Part shown: positions 1 through 12,000 of the stretch, piece after piece
Numbering within the stretch: the first letter of the stretch is position 1
Layout: every line of letters begins with the position of its first letter
Notes under the pieces: model-generated
Databases searched by the model: none
Seen by the model: only the letters and a program-made list of their open reading frames with translations
Told to the model about the DNA's origin: nothing
Assembly: GCA_036897485.1 (NCBI GenBank)
Contig: JAYMTF010000225.1
Location: forward strand, 1 to 44,124
Direction: 5' to 3'
From: Pelargonium nanum
Lineage: Eukaryota > Streptophyta > Magnoliopsida > Geraniales > Geraniaceae
DNA: 44,124 bases
Position numbers and translations under genes: made by a program

Positions 1-51
1 CCCTAAACATTTTCATTAGTTATACCAAATACATGAAAAAATACATGTAAA
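1..51. repeat. Copy A of an inverted dispersed repeat
   Basis: The first 51 bases, reverse-complemented, match 44015-44065 with about 6 mismatches (roughly 88 percent by eye). The sequence begins with ccctaaacattttcat and contains the short dyad tacatgtaaa. This copy is cut by the window edge, so its true end is unknown. It is probably one end of a small, old, non-coding transposable element (MITE-like), but no element family could be named. Confidence 0.6.
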
Positions 52-1480
52 TAAAATACACGTGTGAATCCTCCTCCTTATTTTTATAAGTTAAATAGCA
101 TGTAAATATCATTGGATTTTACCAGTGATCGATCTTGTTATATGTCGTTCTCTTATCCTATTTTATTATCGTATTTTATCATTAAGATTAACAAATTATT
201 GTGTGGTTAATTATATAGATTTGAGGAAATGTTTGATATTTGATAACACATTAACACGTTCAAATTATTTATAAAAAAAGTACTAATATTATTGACTTTG
301 AAGTTTGATTTGATCTTCTCTTTATTTTTTTCCAGAAAAATAAAAGGAGATGCAACCCAATAACTTTTCGGAAGACCACTCTTCCTAATACTACACTTGC
401 CCGAACGTGCAAGTTCATGCTAATGTCAACTTCTTGTGCTGAAATTTGATATGAGTGACAACAAAAATGGAACTAGGAACTTTTTAGTCGTCAATGTTCT
501 TATGTCATGTGAAATAACATATACAATGAAATGTTAAACTGATAGTTGAAAACCTAATGTGGCTATGTGTAAAATAAATCAAAAGTCTTAAAATGGTGTG
601 TATTGTATTTATTTATTATGTAAATAATTAAGCACAAGATAAACAAGTATTGGTGTGCAAAAGTAAATTACACGAAATGGATAAATTAAGAAAATAATCG
701 TTGTCAAACCACAAAAACTGTCTGTCATGTGCTGCTTGTGAGTCACGTTCAATAAGACATGCATTTCATAAGAAATTTCTTCGTATACCATATCCACATT
801 TACAAAAATATGTTTTTTTGTTTAATTATAAAATATCGTTTTCCTAATATATGTTTTTTAATTCACTACCAAATAAATAAAATAATGTGTGATTATCAAC
901 TTTATTTTATATATATATTCACGTGAGTCCCGATGAATTCCTTAAAGTATGGCATTCACGATGCTAATCCGTTTGTTGTCATCACGATTTTGATATCTAT
1001 ATGCAATAAATATATAAATATTTATGTATGTTACAGTTATCACTTAGATTTTTATTTTATTTCTTAATAGATATATCAACTTTGTCGTGAAGACTACTTT
1101 TTTTCGGTAAACAAAGACTATATTTTCTGTTTTATACAAAACAATTCAGTCATTAATATATTAAGAACTTAATATTACTGCTTAACTGCTCATTTTAGGG
1201 CAGGTTAGGATTGAATTTCCAAATTTATTGACCGAACAATAGAATATGTATATATATAAAAAAATAATATGTAAGAAAATAAAGTTTTTTAGTATTCCAT
1301 ATACTGCTAATTCAGATATATGAACTTTAACAGCAAATTAAGGAAAATATAATATTTTTTATGTAAAAAAATAGGTGATGTACTTATTTAATTCAGATTA
1401 AATTAACAAACTAAATAATGATCATATTATAGCATTTAGGGTATTTTCAAGAAATGTTTCAAGTTCAATGTATTGTGAGC
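52..1480. other. AT-rich intergenic DNA, no gene seen
   Basis: This stretch is very AT-rich, with scattered stops in all frames and only one short open frame with no recognisable protein. I see no exon-like block, RNA gene or clear element end in it. Confidence 0.6.
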
Positions 1481-2060
1481 TTTTCGGATGTTAGAGCGTA
1501 TTTTTTCTTTTATCATAATAATTTATTGCTCACGCTATGTAGCAAGTAGTCTGCGGACACCGGATGAGTTATGAAGCTCTCTCATGCCCTTCGAGCCTAA
1601 TAGGGCGGAATGGAGCCTCTAGGACTATTTACTAATTCGGGTAACGTTTTAGTGTAGTGACAAAATGTGAAGTCCTCAAGGTGACCTAGTGAGACGAAGA
1701 ATTTGAAGGTGAGATAGGGGCCTTGGAGGTAACCTAAAGAGACATAGACCTTGAACGATATTTGAAGAGACGGGATGCCTTAGAAGAATCATGAGTAGAC
1801 TAAGTAAAGAGGTGTGATATAGAGTCCTTCTTGTGACATGTTGGCCTTACTTCTATAAGTATATATGACGTTGATGTATGAAACTTTTCTTGTGGTATTG
1901 AGGGTACGTCCTCACGAGGACATTACTTCACGAGAACAAAACGGAGGGTTTCAGCCAATCAACATGTTCAAGATGCGAGCCCATACATAATTTAAAAGGT
2001 CCATTTTGCGAGAGCTAGGCTAGACCATGAGCAATTAGCCGATCAACATCAAAATGCTCA
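1481..2060. repeat. Less AT-rich island, probable decayed repeat
   Basis: Base composition shifts here compared with both flanks: purine-rich phrases such as gtgagacgaag and gaagagacggg recur, and there is a short palindrome gtcctcacgaggac near 1910. No reading frame survives and no terminal repeats are visible. It looks like an old transposable-element relic, but the class cannot be assigned from the sequence alone. Confidence 0.3.
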
Positions 2061-2590
2061 AAATAGTCATCTTTGGTCTCCTTAAACCCCTAAAAATTTG
2101 TTTGGTCGGTCTATAGGGTTGAATAGTCATCATTTGGTTCTTCCACCCTTCACACTATCGTCTAAGTCTATGACTAAATGTTCCGAACACGCATGTAATA
2201 ACATCAAATATTATCATTCTTATTCGACTGATTATAAAGACAAATGACAAAACCGGACACATCCCAAACCCTTACCAACTTCGTCCATAGATAAGAACTT
2301 GTCATGGGACAAAAGAGCCGCCTTTATTTTTAACCAAAGACTAACTAGCTAGTTGAAACATGTACTAGTTAAGAGAATAGTAGTTAGTAGTAACTAATTG
2401 GTAAGATCAATATAAATGTTACAAGTTTTTAAAAGCCTAGACGACGGCAACCACATAGACAATGAAAGCGTGGCAAAGATGAAAACGTGTGCACTAGAGT
2501 GAGGCACACCAAGTCCAAGTCATCCCCCAAGTCCCAACCAAACAATCCTCAAACAATTAATACATCAAATTTATCATTTTTTTATATCCT
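2061..2590. other. Intergenic, no gene seen
   Basis: Mixed-composition non-coding sequence between the putative relic and the promoter of the next gene. I see no exon, RNA gene or repeat structure worth naming. Confidence 0.5.
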
Positions 2591-2592
2591 AA

Positions 2593-2755
2593 TCCCTATA
2601 TATAATACCCATATCAATTTCCTAAACAATTTAAAAAATTTACAATCTCCCAAGTCCTAATCTACATAAAAACCCAATAGCTTTCTTCTTCCAATTCTCT
2701 AATCCCTCTAAAACCCACTCTATGCCGACCCATTTTCCGATCTCCCATATTTTCC
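2593..2755 (+). promoter_or_regulatory. Core promoter and leader of the 2756 gene
   Basis: A TATA-like run ctatatataat lies at about 2596-2606, roughly 150 bases upstream of the ATG at 2756. It is followed by a pyrimidine-rich leader with cttcttccaattctct. The ATG sits in a good plant context (ttttccATGGCC). The transcription start is inferred only from this spacing. Confidence 0.45.
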
Positions 2756-4198
2756 ATGGCCAAACAGGTCCTTAATAAAACACGCACAAAACCCAGAAAC
2801 TCTTGCAGCTTTCTGTGCTGTTTCGGATCTTCCCAGGACGACGACGTTTTCATGGATTCTGCTAATAAAGCTGTCGGTTCCCGGAAAAGGAACCGTTGGC
2901 TTTGGCTTCGCGTGAAGAGCAAGACCGTTCCGGTCGTCGACGCTGCTTTATTGGAAAAGCCCGATTTGGTTAACAAAATTTCTACCAAGTCAAAGTCGTC
3001 GTCGTCGTCGGCGAAGCTGAAGTTGAAGCCTTTAGCTGAGAAGCTCGCCGCCGGGAAGCGGCAGTCCCCGGCCGGCAGTCCCAAGACGCCGATTCGTGTT
3101 CCGGCGCCGGAGGAAGAGACACCGAAGCAGCAGGTGCGTAGCTTAGGCCTTATTTAATTGAATATTTAATTTGTCTTGCGTGTTCCTGTACTGATATTAG
3201 TGGTTAGGAACTTGAAATTGGAGTGTGGCAATAGTCAAATAGTGAAATGTTTGAGCCCTTTTTAGCAAAATTGAAAGATGATCCTTCATAGTTCAATATT
3301 TTGTTAACTATTGGGTGTGGTAAAACGGCTTAAAGGTGTCGTATGCAAGTTTGCGAGCCCGCTAAGAAAGCTCATGGTTCAGAGCGAAAAAGTATTTTGT
3401 TATAGTCTTTGTTAAACAAGTTGAATTACACTATACAAGCTGATAATGAGAGGGTTGACACGACTAAGAAATTTAGATTATGTTCAAAATTTTACGAACG
3501 GACTTATTTAACTTATATGAGCAATTTTGTATCCAATATGTATGAAAAATTACGTTTTTGTCCTTAAACGGATATGTCATTGCATGACCCGTTTAATTAA
3601 ACGAGTTAGATGGGTTTCGTTTCAGACAATGTACGGACCAGCTCAAGACACCGTCCTAGAAAAGCGGGAGACCACGAACGACACAATGGTTCAAAAACGG
3701 CGATCCTTTTGTCGGAAAATCGACACCATACGAACCGGGTTCAGCAGCCAACCCGGTTCCCCGGTGGACCATAAGCAACCCAACAAATTGTCCAGCACAG
3801 GGGGCAATATCGGGTTCCGGAGAGCGTTGTCCCAGCCGGCGTCTTCTTTCCCGGCAGCAGCAACTAATTCCAGCAAACCGGCGTCTCCCCGGCCTCCGGC
3901 GAAGGCAAAAAATTACCAAAATGCCACTGACCCGGTTGTGGGTATGTCGATTATATTGGTGACACTGATAATAATGCTACTGTGGGGTCGAGTTTGTGCC
4001 ATTCTCTCTACATCTGCATGGTTCTATTTCGTTCCCCGCTTAATGAAATCTATAAATTCTTCGCACGATCACGATCATGCGAAGAACAATAAGCATAAGA
4101 ACGGTTCGATTTGGGACGGTCGGGATTTGAATTACGAGGTGTACAAGAAGAGGGTGGTGTTGGAGGGTTTTCTTGAGCGGAACCATCGATGCAGATAG
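2756..4198 (+). CDS. Plant-specific single-pass membrane protein, function unknown
   Basis: Two exons, 2756-3133 and 3626-4198, join in phase 0 across a GT..AG intron of 492 bases to give 316 aa. The N-terminal half is basic and Ser-rich, with a Cys pair in SFLCCFGSS and a Trp-rich patch NRWLWLRVK near residue 45. The middle (about residues 155-220) is rich in Ser, Pro and Arg and looks disordered. A strongly hydrophobic segment with a short hydrophobic extension lies at about 231-262 (GMSIILVTLIIMLLWGR). It is followed by a His/Asn/Lys-rich patch and a conserved-looking basic tail, YEVYKKRVVLEGFLERNHR. No signal peptide is obvious, so a single C-terminal anchor with a long cytosolic N-terminus is the simplest topology. 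The overall layout resembles unnamed plant transmembrane proteins. I do not recognise a characterised family and assign no function. Confidence 0.75.
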
Positions 4199-4360
4199 TG
4201 TCAATTTTGTTGCCAAACATGTGATGTACAAATACTTGATCGCAAAAGTGACGCTGCGATGGCATTTTATGTAAATTTGATAAGGTAATTTGTATTGAAG
4301 GGTCATTCACGTTCTATTGTTAATTTGCACTTTCTATTTTTGGTGGTAGTTGGGTACAGC

Positions 4361-4391
4361 GATCACGTGATGTTGACGTACGATCACGTGA
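4361..4391. promoter_or_regulatory. Pair of perfect G-box palindromes
   Basis: The 10-mer gatcacgtga occurs twice, at 4361-4370 and 4382-4391, 21 bases apart, with a tgacgtac ACGT core between them. CACGTG is the binding core of plant bZIP and bHLH factors. The pair lies about 160 bases downstream of the stop at 4198 and about 1.7 kb upstream of RPL36A, so which gene it serves, if any, is unclear. Confidence 0.45.
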
Positions 4392-4880
4392 CGAAGGTCC
4401 GTTTGTGAGATGGGTCTTTTTATTTTTTGATGGGTCAGTTTTATTTTTGGCTGGAAGGTGACAAATTTATATTTTTGTCAATATTATTTAAATCCACATT
4501 GATTGTTTAAGGTTTGTGAAATTTAAATCAATGTCCAATTTTCATGGGCTGTATATTTGTTAACCAACTTTACTGGTATTTGAAATGAAAAATACTAAAT
4601 ATTTCAATTTTTGTAATTTTTGTACTTTTTTTTACGGAGTGTTGTTTCAATACTAATTCTTTAACAAAAAAAATTGTTTAAACGAGTAATTATTCGATTT
4701 CATAGTAATTAATAACGAGACGTTCTTCAAACTCAGCGTTGACCTAATTTCATCATCTAGTCAAATCCAATGTTTGATATTTCAAGAATTATATTATTAG
4801 AATGGACATAGGTAATGTGAAAATTGAACGGAAATGCAAATATATTATTAAACAACCAAATTGGTGGTTAACAAAGACAT
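4392..4880. other. Intergenic, no gene seen
   Basis: AT-rich non-coding sequence, presumably including the 3' end region of the upstream gene. No other feature is recognised. Confidence 0.5.
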
Positions 4881-4889
4881 TTAAGGAAC

Positions 4890-5100
4890 TGGATTATTGT
4901 TCACGAATCAACAAACGACGCCCGACATAGAACCAGATGACTTAGCGATGAAATGCACCACCTGATTCGCAGACCTACGAACATGATAAAAGTCTCGAAT
5001 CCGACTCAACCTGAATCGAGTCTCAACCTCGGACTGCAATCCAACTTAAAGCTTCTCTTATATTGACATAGCCTCTACAGCTCTGGCCTCAAAATTTAAG
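4890..5100 (-). mobile_element. Decayed LINE RNase H tail fragment
   Basis: Read on the minus strand, short in-frame pieces resemble the plant LINE-type RNase H (RVT_3) domain. These are EARAVEAMSI near 5090-5060, then, after a stop, phrases such as RIRDFYHVRRSANQVVHFIA around 4990-4940. RSANQVVHFIAK matches the typical 'R.AN.VAH..AK' end of this domain. At least two in-frame stops interrupt the segment (after MSI and before VGLQ), and no reverse transcriptase or endonuclease region is present. It is a dead 5'-truncated relic. A host RNase H-like pseudogene is the alternative. Confidence 0.5.
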
Positions 5101-5865
5101 TTGTAGTAACTTGTAAGAACCTTAATGTGTCTTATTAAAATATGCTGATGCAAGTGCAACAAATCTCATTTTGAAAACTCAAACATTATCCACTTAATAA
5201 CATGGATTTGGTGATACCAACTCTACACCATTGTTTTAGTTTATATCCTTATTTGGTCACTACCTGGTCATGTGGACATTGTACCTAGGATCATTTTTGT
5301 CACCATTCATTTATAAAAATACTGACCATAGTCTCTGTTTATTTGTAGTTTCTCTCCATTACTTTCAAGCCCAATTTTTCTCATATTGTATTGCTTAGGA
5401 TTTAAGCTTCAATCTAATCCACACATGGATTAAATCATGATGTTAGAGAGAAAAAGTCTAAACAAATTTGATTTATGATTCACTGGTATGAATTTGCTTC
5501 CCAATTAAATGGATTGTTAGGAAGGTGTCTCCTTCTCAAAGAGGACCACAAACAAAAATAAAAACTATATTAACAAATTAATGAATAAATCCCCTCTTAA
5601 ATAAGTTTGGTATCATGAAATTGACACATATGGCTAGCAACAAAAGTTCAGCCTCCAAGTGCATTTTTTGGCTCAAACATCGATAGTAGGGTTAAAATTA
5701 TGTTTCACACTAACGTGTCGTGTCATATTTGTGATGTTCCGAAACTTATAGTTACATAAAAAAAGTATTGGACAACCCGAACACAAAACATCTACTAATC
5801 ATAATAGAATTTAAAATACGAGCACATCACATTTACAACAAACGATGGACTTTTATTGACTCGTC
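5101..5865. other. Intergenic, no gene seen
   Basis: AT-rich sequence upstream of the RPL36A promoter. I see no exon-like frame, no RNA gene and no clear repeat. Confidence 0.5.
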
Positions 5866-5870
5866 GTCTT

Positions 5871-6087
5871 GGGCCCAAAATTATTAGGGCCCAAGAAACT
5901 GAAGAAAATGCCATAACGGCTTAGAGGTGGTCAAGAAGCCCAAGAAACGGAGAGGCCCATTTGAAGACCGCGAAACAAAACCCTAGCTTCGTTTTCGACA
6001 TAAAACCCTAAGTGCGACCACCATAGATCTTCTTCTCTCGAGCTACCGATTTTTCTCCGCAGAGCGCAGCGAGGCTATACAGTCACC
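5871..6087 (+). promoter_or_regulatory. RPL36A promoter: site II plus telo-boxes
   Basis: Site II-type elements (TGGGCC/GGCCCA) occur at 5870-5877, 5887-5893 and 5953-5958. Two telo-boxes follow, aaaccctag at 5978-5986 and aaaccctaa at 6003-6011. This combination is the classic signature of plant ribosomal-protein promoters, read by TCP and telo-box-binding factors. A pyrimidine-rich leader (cttcttctctcgag) runs to the ATG at 6088. No strong TATA box is seen, which is also usual for this gene class. Confidence 0.75.
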
Positions 6088-7288
<1,201 letters not shown>

Positions 7289-8045
7289 TTGCTATGTACT
7301 TGGCTTGCATTTAGGTTTGCTTTATTATTTAGTTCATGATGGACTTAAAATTACAGATATTTTACTTCTTAGTTATGTTTCATTTTGATATTGTAGTGCA
7401 AGACTCGTTAATTGAATGTGTACTTCTTTTGTGCCTACTGCATTCCTTTCCCGAGATTCTGTTTCTATTTGCAGTTGGTTTATATGATTCCTTGAAATGC
7501 CTAGAATGTCAAACCATAACAGGATTTAGTTGATTTGTCTTGTCATAGTAGTGTTGATTTCGACTTTTAAGCACCAATTTTTTTTGGCCAGAAAGTTCCT
7601 CTGGTTCAGCAACCCAGTTTTTGGATTTCACATCAATCCGGAAAGGCTAATTGGTCTTCTTGAAGATGCTCCTTTCTTTAAACGAAAGAATAGTCAAAAG
7701 CGGAGCCAGTAACCGAAGTAGCAAATATATGAATTGGATAAACAAAGTTAGTAAGAAATATTTTGCTCAACAAGCCAATTGTTTAGAAAAACCATGCTCG
7801 TCTATTTTCAGTTGGAGAAGTTGAAAAACACTATCATATAAGATACATCTTTGACGTTTAATTATATATCACCAACTTTAACGTACATAGTATGAATTTT
7901 ATTTAAGTAATTATGTGGTGCTACACGTGTTGAAAACATTTCAAAATCTCTAAATACTCATCTTCCCTTTCACTTGATCATCACTGCTCACCCTCAAACA
8001 CTTGAACCCTCCACAATACCTATGAGATGATTACAAAATTTAGGG
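7289..8045. other. RPL36A 3' region and intergenic; one orphan open frame
   Basis: The 3' untranslated region of RPL36A presumably occupies the first 200-300 bases. At about 7590-7712 a frame after a polypyrimidine/AG (ttttttttggccag) stays open and ends in a stop (reading FGFHINPERLIGLLEDAPFF and a basic tail). It looks more protein-like than its surroundings, but I recognise no family and it has no convincing start. It may be an exon relic. The rest is AT-rich and empty. Confidence 0.35.
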
Positions 8046-8500
8046 TTTCAAAACAACACTTGTGACAAAAAGAAAGGAAGACGATGAGTACCAAATTCCG
8101 CGACGACACGATCTGGCGATGAGAGGATCAAAATTATAACGGTGAGAGGACGATGACGATTGCAGTGAATGAACAACGACGGTGGCAACAATGATGGAAT
8201 CAGGAGATATGCCTTTTTTGGATCATAGTGTAATATTCGATCGAAACTGGAGAGCGGGGCGCAAAGCAACTGAATTGAAAACGCGGGCGGCGAAGACTAC
8301 AACGATTGTCTTTGTCGACTAGCGATAATTGTCGGATCCAAAAATGCATGAAAAGTGTCGTTGGTATGGTGAGAGATAAATGAAAGAAAAATATATTATA
8401 TAGTACATGATATTTATTTACAATTCTATCTCTATGAAAATTTTTTTATTCACAAATGTAAATTTAGTTTTGACACTAGGCGAGTAATTAAAAAGAAAGA
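8046..8500. other. Intergenic, possible decayed repeat
   Basis: The region from about 8080 to 8340 is richer in G and C (cgacgatg, gcgggcggcgaag) than its flanks but has no lasting reading frame of recognisable content. It could be an old element or promoter-distal sequence of HUA2; nothing decides between these. Confidence 0.3.
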
Positions 8501-8523
8501 AAAGAAACACGATTTAAAAAAAT

Positions 8524-8691
8524 CGTGGCGCAGTTGGCAACACAAACTGTGTGAGTGGGAAGAGCGTTTGCGTTCGATCCTCGCTCAACACACCCATGAG
8601 AAGAGGTAAAAGCTTTAACAGTGAACAAACTTCGAACCGCAAGTGTGCGAACCCGATAAAAACCAACGGTGTAAACCAAAAAAAAAAAAAC
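8524..8691 (+). mobile_element. tRNA-derived SINE
   Basis: An RNA polymerase III internal promoter is visible. Box A is tggcgcagttggc at 8526-8538 and box B is gttcgatcc at 8572-8580, with 33 bases between them, as in tRNAs and tRNA-derived SINEs. The body continues about 100 bases beyond box B and ends in an A-rich tail (about 14 A's with one interruption at 8677-8690). The sequence does not fold as a full tRNA, so it is not a tRNA gene. No clear target-site duplication was found, so the exact ends are approximate. Confidence 0.7.
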
Positions 8692-8774
8692 CGTCTACGA
8701 AATCAAACCTCACGAGTCAAGACTCGGGGAGGGGTATCAATATCACAAAAATTACCAAACACTTCCCCAAGCCA

Positions 8775-9090
8775 CAACTAGCCACCCTCTCTCTCTCTCT
8801 CAAAATCTACTTCTCTGCCAGCGACCGCCTCAATCTCTAGCTCTCTCTCTCCAATCTCTCTGCGCACACTCTCTCAATCTCTCTCAGAATTCGAATCTGA
8901 AATCAATCGCTCTCTCTCACGCGTTTTCTCGATGCTATAGTGTAATCGACGCCGGGACTCCCACCGGCAAGCAACGCCGGCAAATTATCCGGCGAGATTC
9001 CAGCACTTCTGGTTCATCGTCTACCTTAGGGTTTTGAATTGTTAGATTCAGGTCGATCATTGGATTTAGGGTTTCTGCATCGTCCTCGCC
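8775..9090 (+). promoter_or_regulatory. CT-rich leader of HUA2 with a two-codon upstream ORF
   Basis: CT tracts at about 8787-8803 and 8838-8920 are typical of plant transcription-start regions and 5' leaders. Within the probable leader lies a minimal upstream ORF, ATG CTA TAG at 8932-8940, about 150 bases before the HUA2 start. GCCGG-rich sequence follows (accggcaagcaacgccgg), then two gggttt-type motifs just before the ATG at 9091. If the leader starts upstream of 8930, the tiny ORF could lower initiation at HUA2. Confidence 0.5.
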
Positions 9091-12000
9091 ATGGCTCCGG
9101 GGCGTAAAAGGGGAGCGAAGAAGGACAAGCGCAAGAATGACTTGAGTTTGGGCGATCTTGTCTTGGCTAAGGTCAAGGGTTTCCCTCCTTGGCCCGCTAA
9201 GGTCTGCATTTCACTCATCTATGCTTCATTTCTTCTGCATTTTCTCATTCTTATTTACAAACGTTGATTGTTGTGTTATCTGCTGGTAGTGATTGTTTGG
9301 AATTAGGGTTTACATTTTTGTACATTAGTTGAACTTCGTTGAATTGTTAGAGGATCACACAAGGGTTTGTAAGTTCTTTAAGCCGGTTTTGGACCTTTGG
9401 TTACTCTTCCATCTACTTCTGTTCCTTTACCATTGCTGTGAAACTAGCTTTTCTTTTCTTAAATGAGAGTATATTGGTCTAATTGTGAGATACAGTTATG
9501 CATCTCATATCTACAATGTAAAGCATTCATTTTTTTCGGCCAGGGGAACACACATATAGGAAAACCCTAGTTATTTGATCATATGTGCGGCCATCTGGAA
9601 CTGTTGACACCCTTTTATCTCACTTGTTTGCCACAATATCAACTCATTCATCATGCTGAACTGACGCCAACACTGTTAACTCAAATCGGACAAATTTAAT
9701 TCAAACTAAGGCTGAGAACTTTTATATTATCAGTCCCTATACAAGTTCTCTTCTCATATCCCGCAAAGTTCCTGTCCAGATCGTCCAAATTATGGGTGCA
9801 TTTGATGACTTAATTGTTGTTTGGGTATTACATTTGAGTTGTTGCAAGATAACTATTATTTGGTTGGTTCCTCTGGTTCGCAGTGTGGGGAGGTCTCTGG
9901 AAACCAGTGAATGATATGTGGTGATATAAGCATGTCGGGTAGATTTATTGGGTGGCTGAGTTGAAAGAAAAAGGAACTTAGGAGAATATATATGCACCTT
10001 CCTTAAATATGTCTATTGAGATTCTTACTTATGAGTTACTTCCTCTGGCCCAAATGAGTGTCCATCTTCCCATTTTCGTAAACATTAAGGTTAAGTCAGT
10101 TAGGATTGAACTTTCTCCATAATACTGTTATGTGCTATTGTTGTAACAAACTCAACGTGATCTAATTAACTTATCATATTGTGTTGTTGGTTATTGATGA
10201 ATAACGTACTCACCGAAAATGAAATTGGGCTCTCATTTTTATACAATTTTTTTACGAAAAAGTGATGCTCACTTCGGGAGGGAGGGAGTATAAATTATCC
10301 TTATACTTATGAGTTGGATTTTGTTTTTAAATACGGAACTAAGCTTTCTTGCAATACCTTTGTTTTTCTCTTGCTTATTATCAGATAATCTATGAGACAT
10401 AGGATCTCCATTTCAATTTTCATGCTGATTGTGTCTCCCTTTCCCGTTCGTTTTTCATTTTAGCACTGTTATATATATTGTAAGAATTCACAAATTTATA
10501 TGAGGTGGGCTTAAAGATAGTTTTGTTTATCTTGGTTCCGGTTCTTATTGTTCATTTCAGTATTTTAATGCTTATATTGCTTTGTATTCTGGTTTGTTTG
10601 GTAGTATAGTATGCTAGGAGTGTGCTATGTGGGCTTTTATTGATTGATACATATTTATCAGTTTATAGTCAGTGTTAGGGGATTTAATTGTTTATCTTGT
10701 ATTTTTTTTCCAGCTTTTGTGACTAAGGTTTCAATAAATTTTTGTTGCATTTTGGTGTACATCTTTGCCATGTTAGTTTATTAATGGTTGAAATTTTCTT
10801 GGTTAGTTTATGTCTTTATATTGCTCTTCTCATATGGAGCATGGTATATTGCTCTTCTCATATGTAGCATGGTTGGGTCATTTGTAATTTGAGTAGTTTA
10901 TGTTCAAAGGGATTATGTTAACTCTAACATAAATGTTTTTTCTTTCTTTTATGTTGTTTTCAAAATTGTTATTGTACTAATCATGTAGGTATGTTACGTT
11001 TTATAATGTTTAATAGTATTTGAGGTAGTGTCATGGATTTGTATTTTCAGATTAGCAAGCCCGAAGATTGGCAGCAACCACCTGATCCCAAGAAGTATTT
11101 TGTCGAATTCTTTGGGACAAGAGAAATGTAAGTATGTGTATTTCTATTACTACTTTTGTGTGTGTGTGTGTGTGCTTGCGGAATGACTTTGGTGGGTATG
11201 AACTTTTTAGAATATTACTATTTATTCTTTTTGCATACTATATGTTGTCAATGAAGGGTGCTAATTTGTGCAAGATACAGAAACATGCAAAGTGCTTCTT
11301 TGAAAGGTGAACATGCAATTTCTGCCGGGAGCTAAGTTAGTTACAATACATTTGAAATGATTTGTTGGAATTGTTTGTTATACTTATTAAGCACATACAT
11401 CTTGTGATGGCTGATCGGGTGATGCTTTTGGAGATTCTAGTTTGAGAGATTATATTACGTGGGAGTTATGTTTACTATCCTATGGTGGGTCCAAGATATG
11501 TTTATTTCTTCACTGGGCTACGTACTCGTGTATTTGTTTATGCATATATGTGTGATGTTTTCCACTTCGACTAGGTATTGCGTGGTCATACTGTCATATG
11601 TTTTTATTATGCCTGTATTATCCTTTCCATTTTATTGATCACATTCGTAGACTAACCTGAGGTGATGGGTTTACAATGGCTAACAGATCCTATATTTTAG
11701 GTCTGTTGAATATGGATATTTGGTATGTTTGGCATTGCAATATATCTGTTTTGGTATTTTTTTTTTGTAGAAGTTGAAATTTTTTGTAAGAAGTATCCTG
11801 TGATTATGTTTAATTGGATAGGTTCTCAATAACATGTGCTACTTTGTTTTACTTGATGTACTTTCATGTCTATTCTTTGTTGATTAATTGATTTATTTTT
11901 CACCTTCACAGAGCTTTTGTTGCCCCAGTTGATATTCAGGCATTCACTAGTGAGGTGAAGACCAAATTGTTAAATAGGTGTCCAGGTTGTAAAGTGAAAT

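Noticed and set aside
1-8. ccctaaac at the window start as a telomere or interstitial telomeric repeat
   Set aside because: Only one copy is present, and the base run belongs to the 51-base inverted repeat also found at 44015-44065.
8524-8600. A tRNA gene
   Set aside because: Box A and box B are present, but acceptor and anticodon stems do not pair convincingly and the unit runs on to an A-tail; a SINE fits better.
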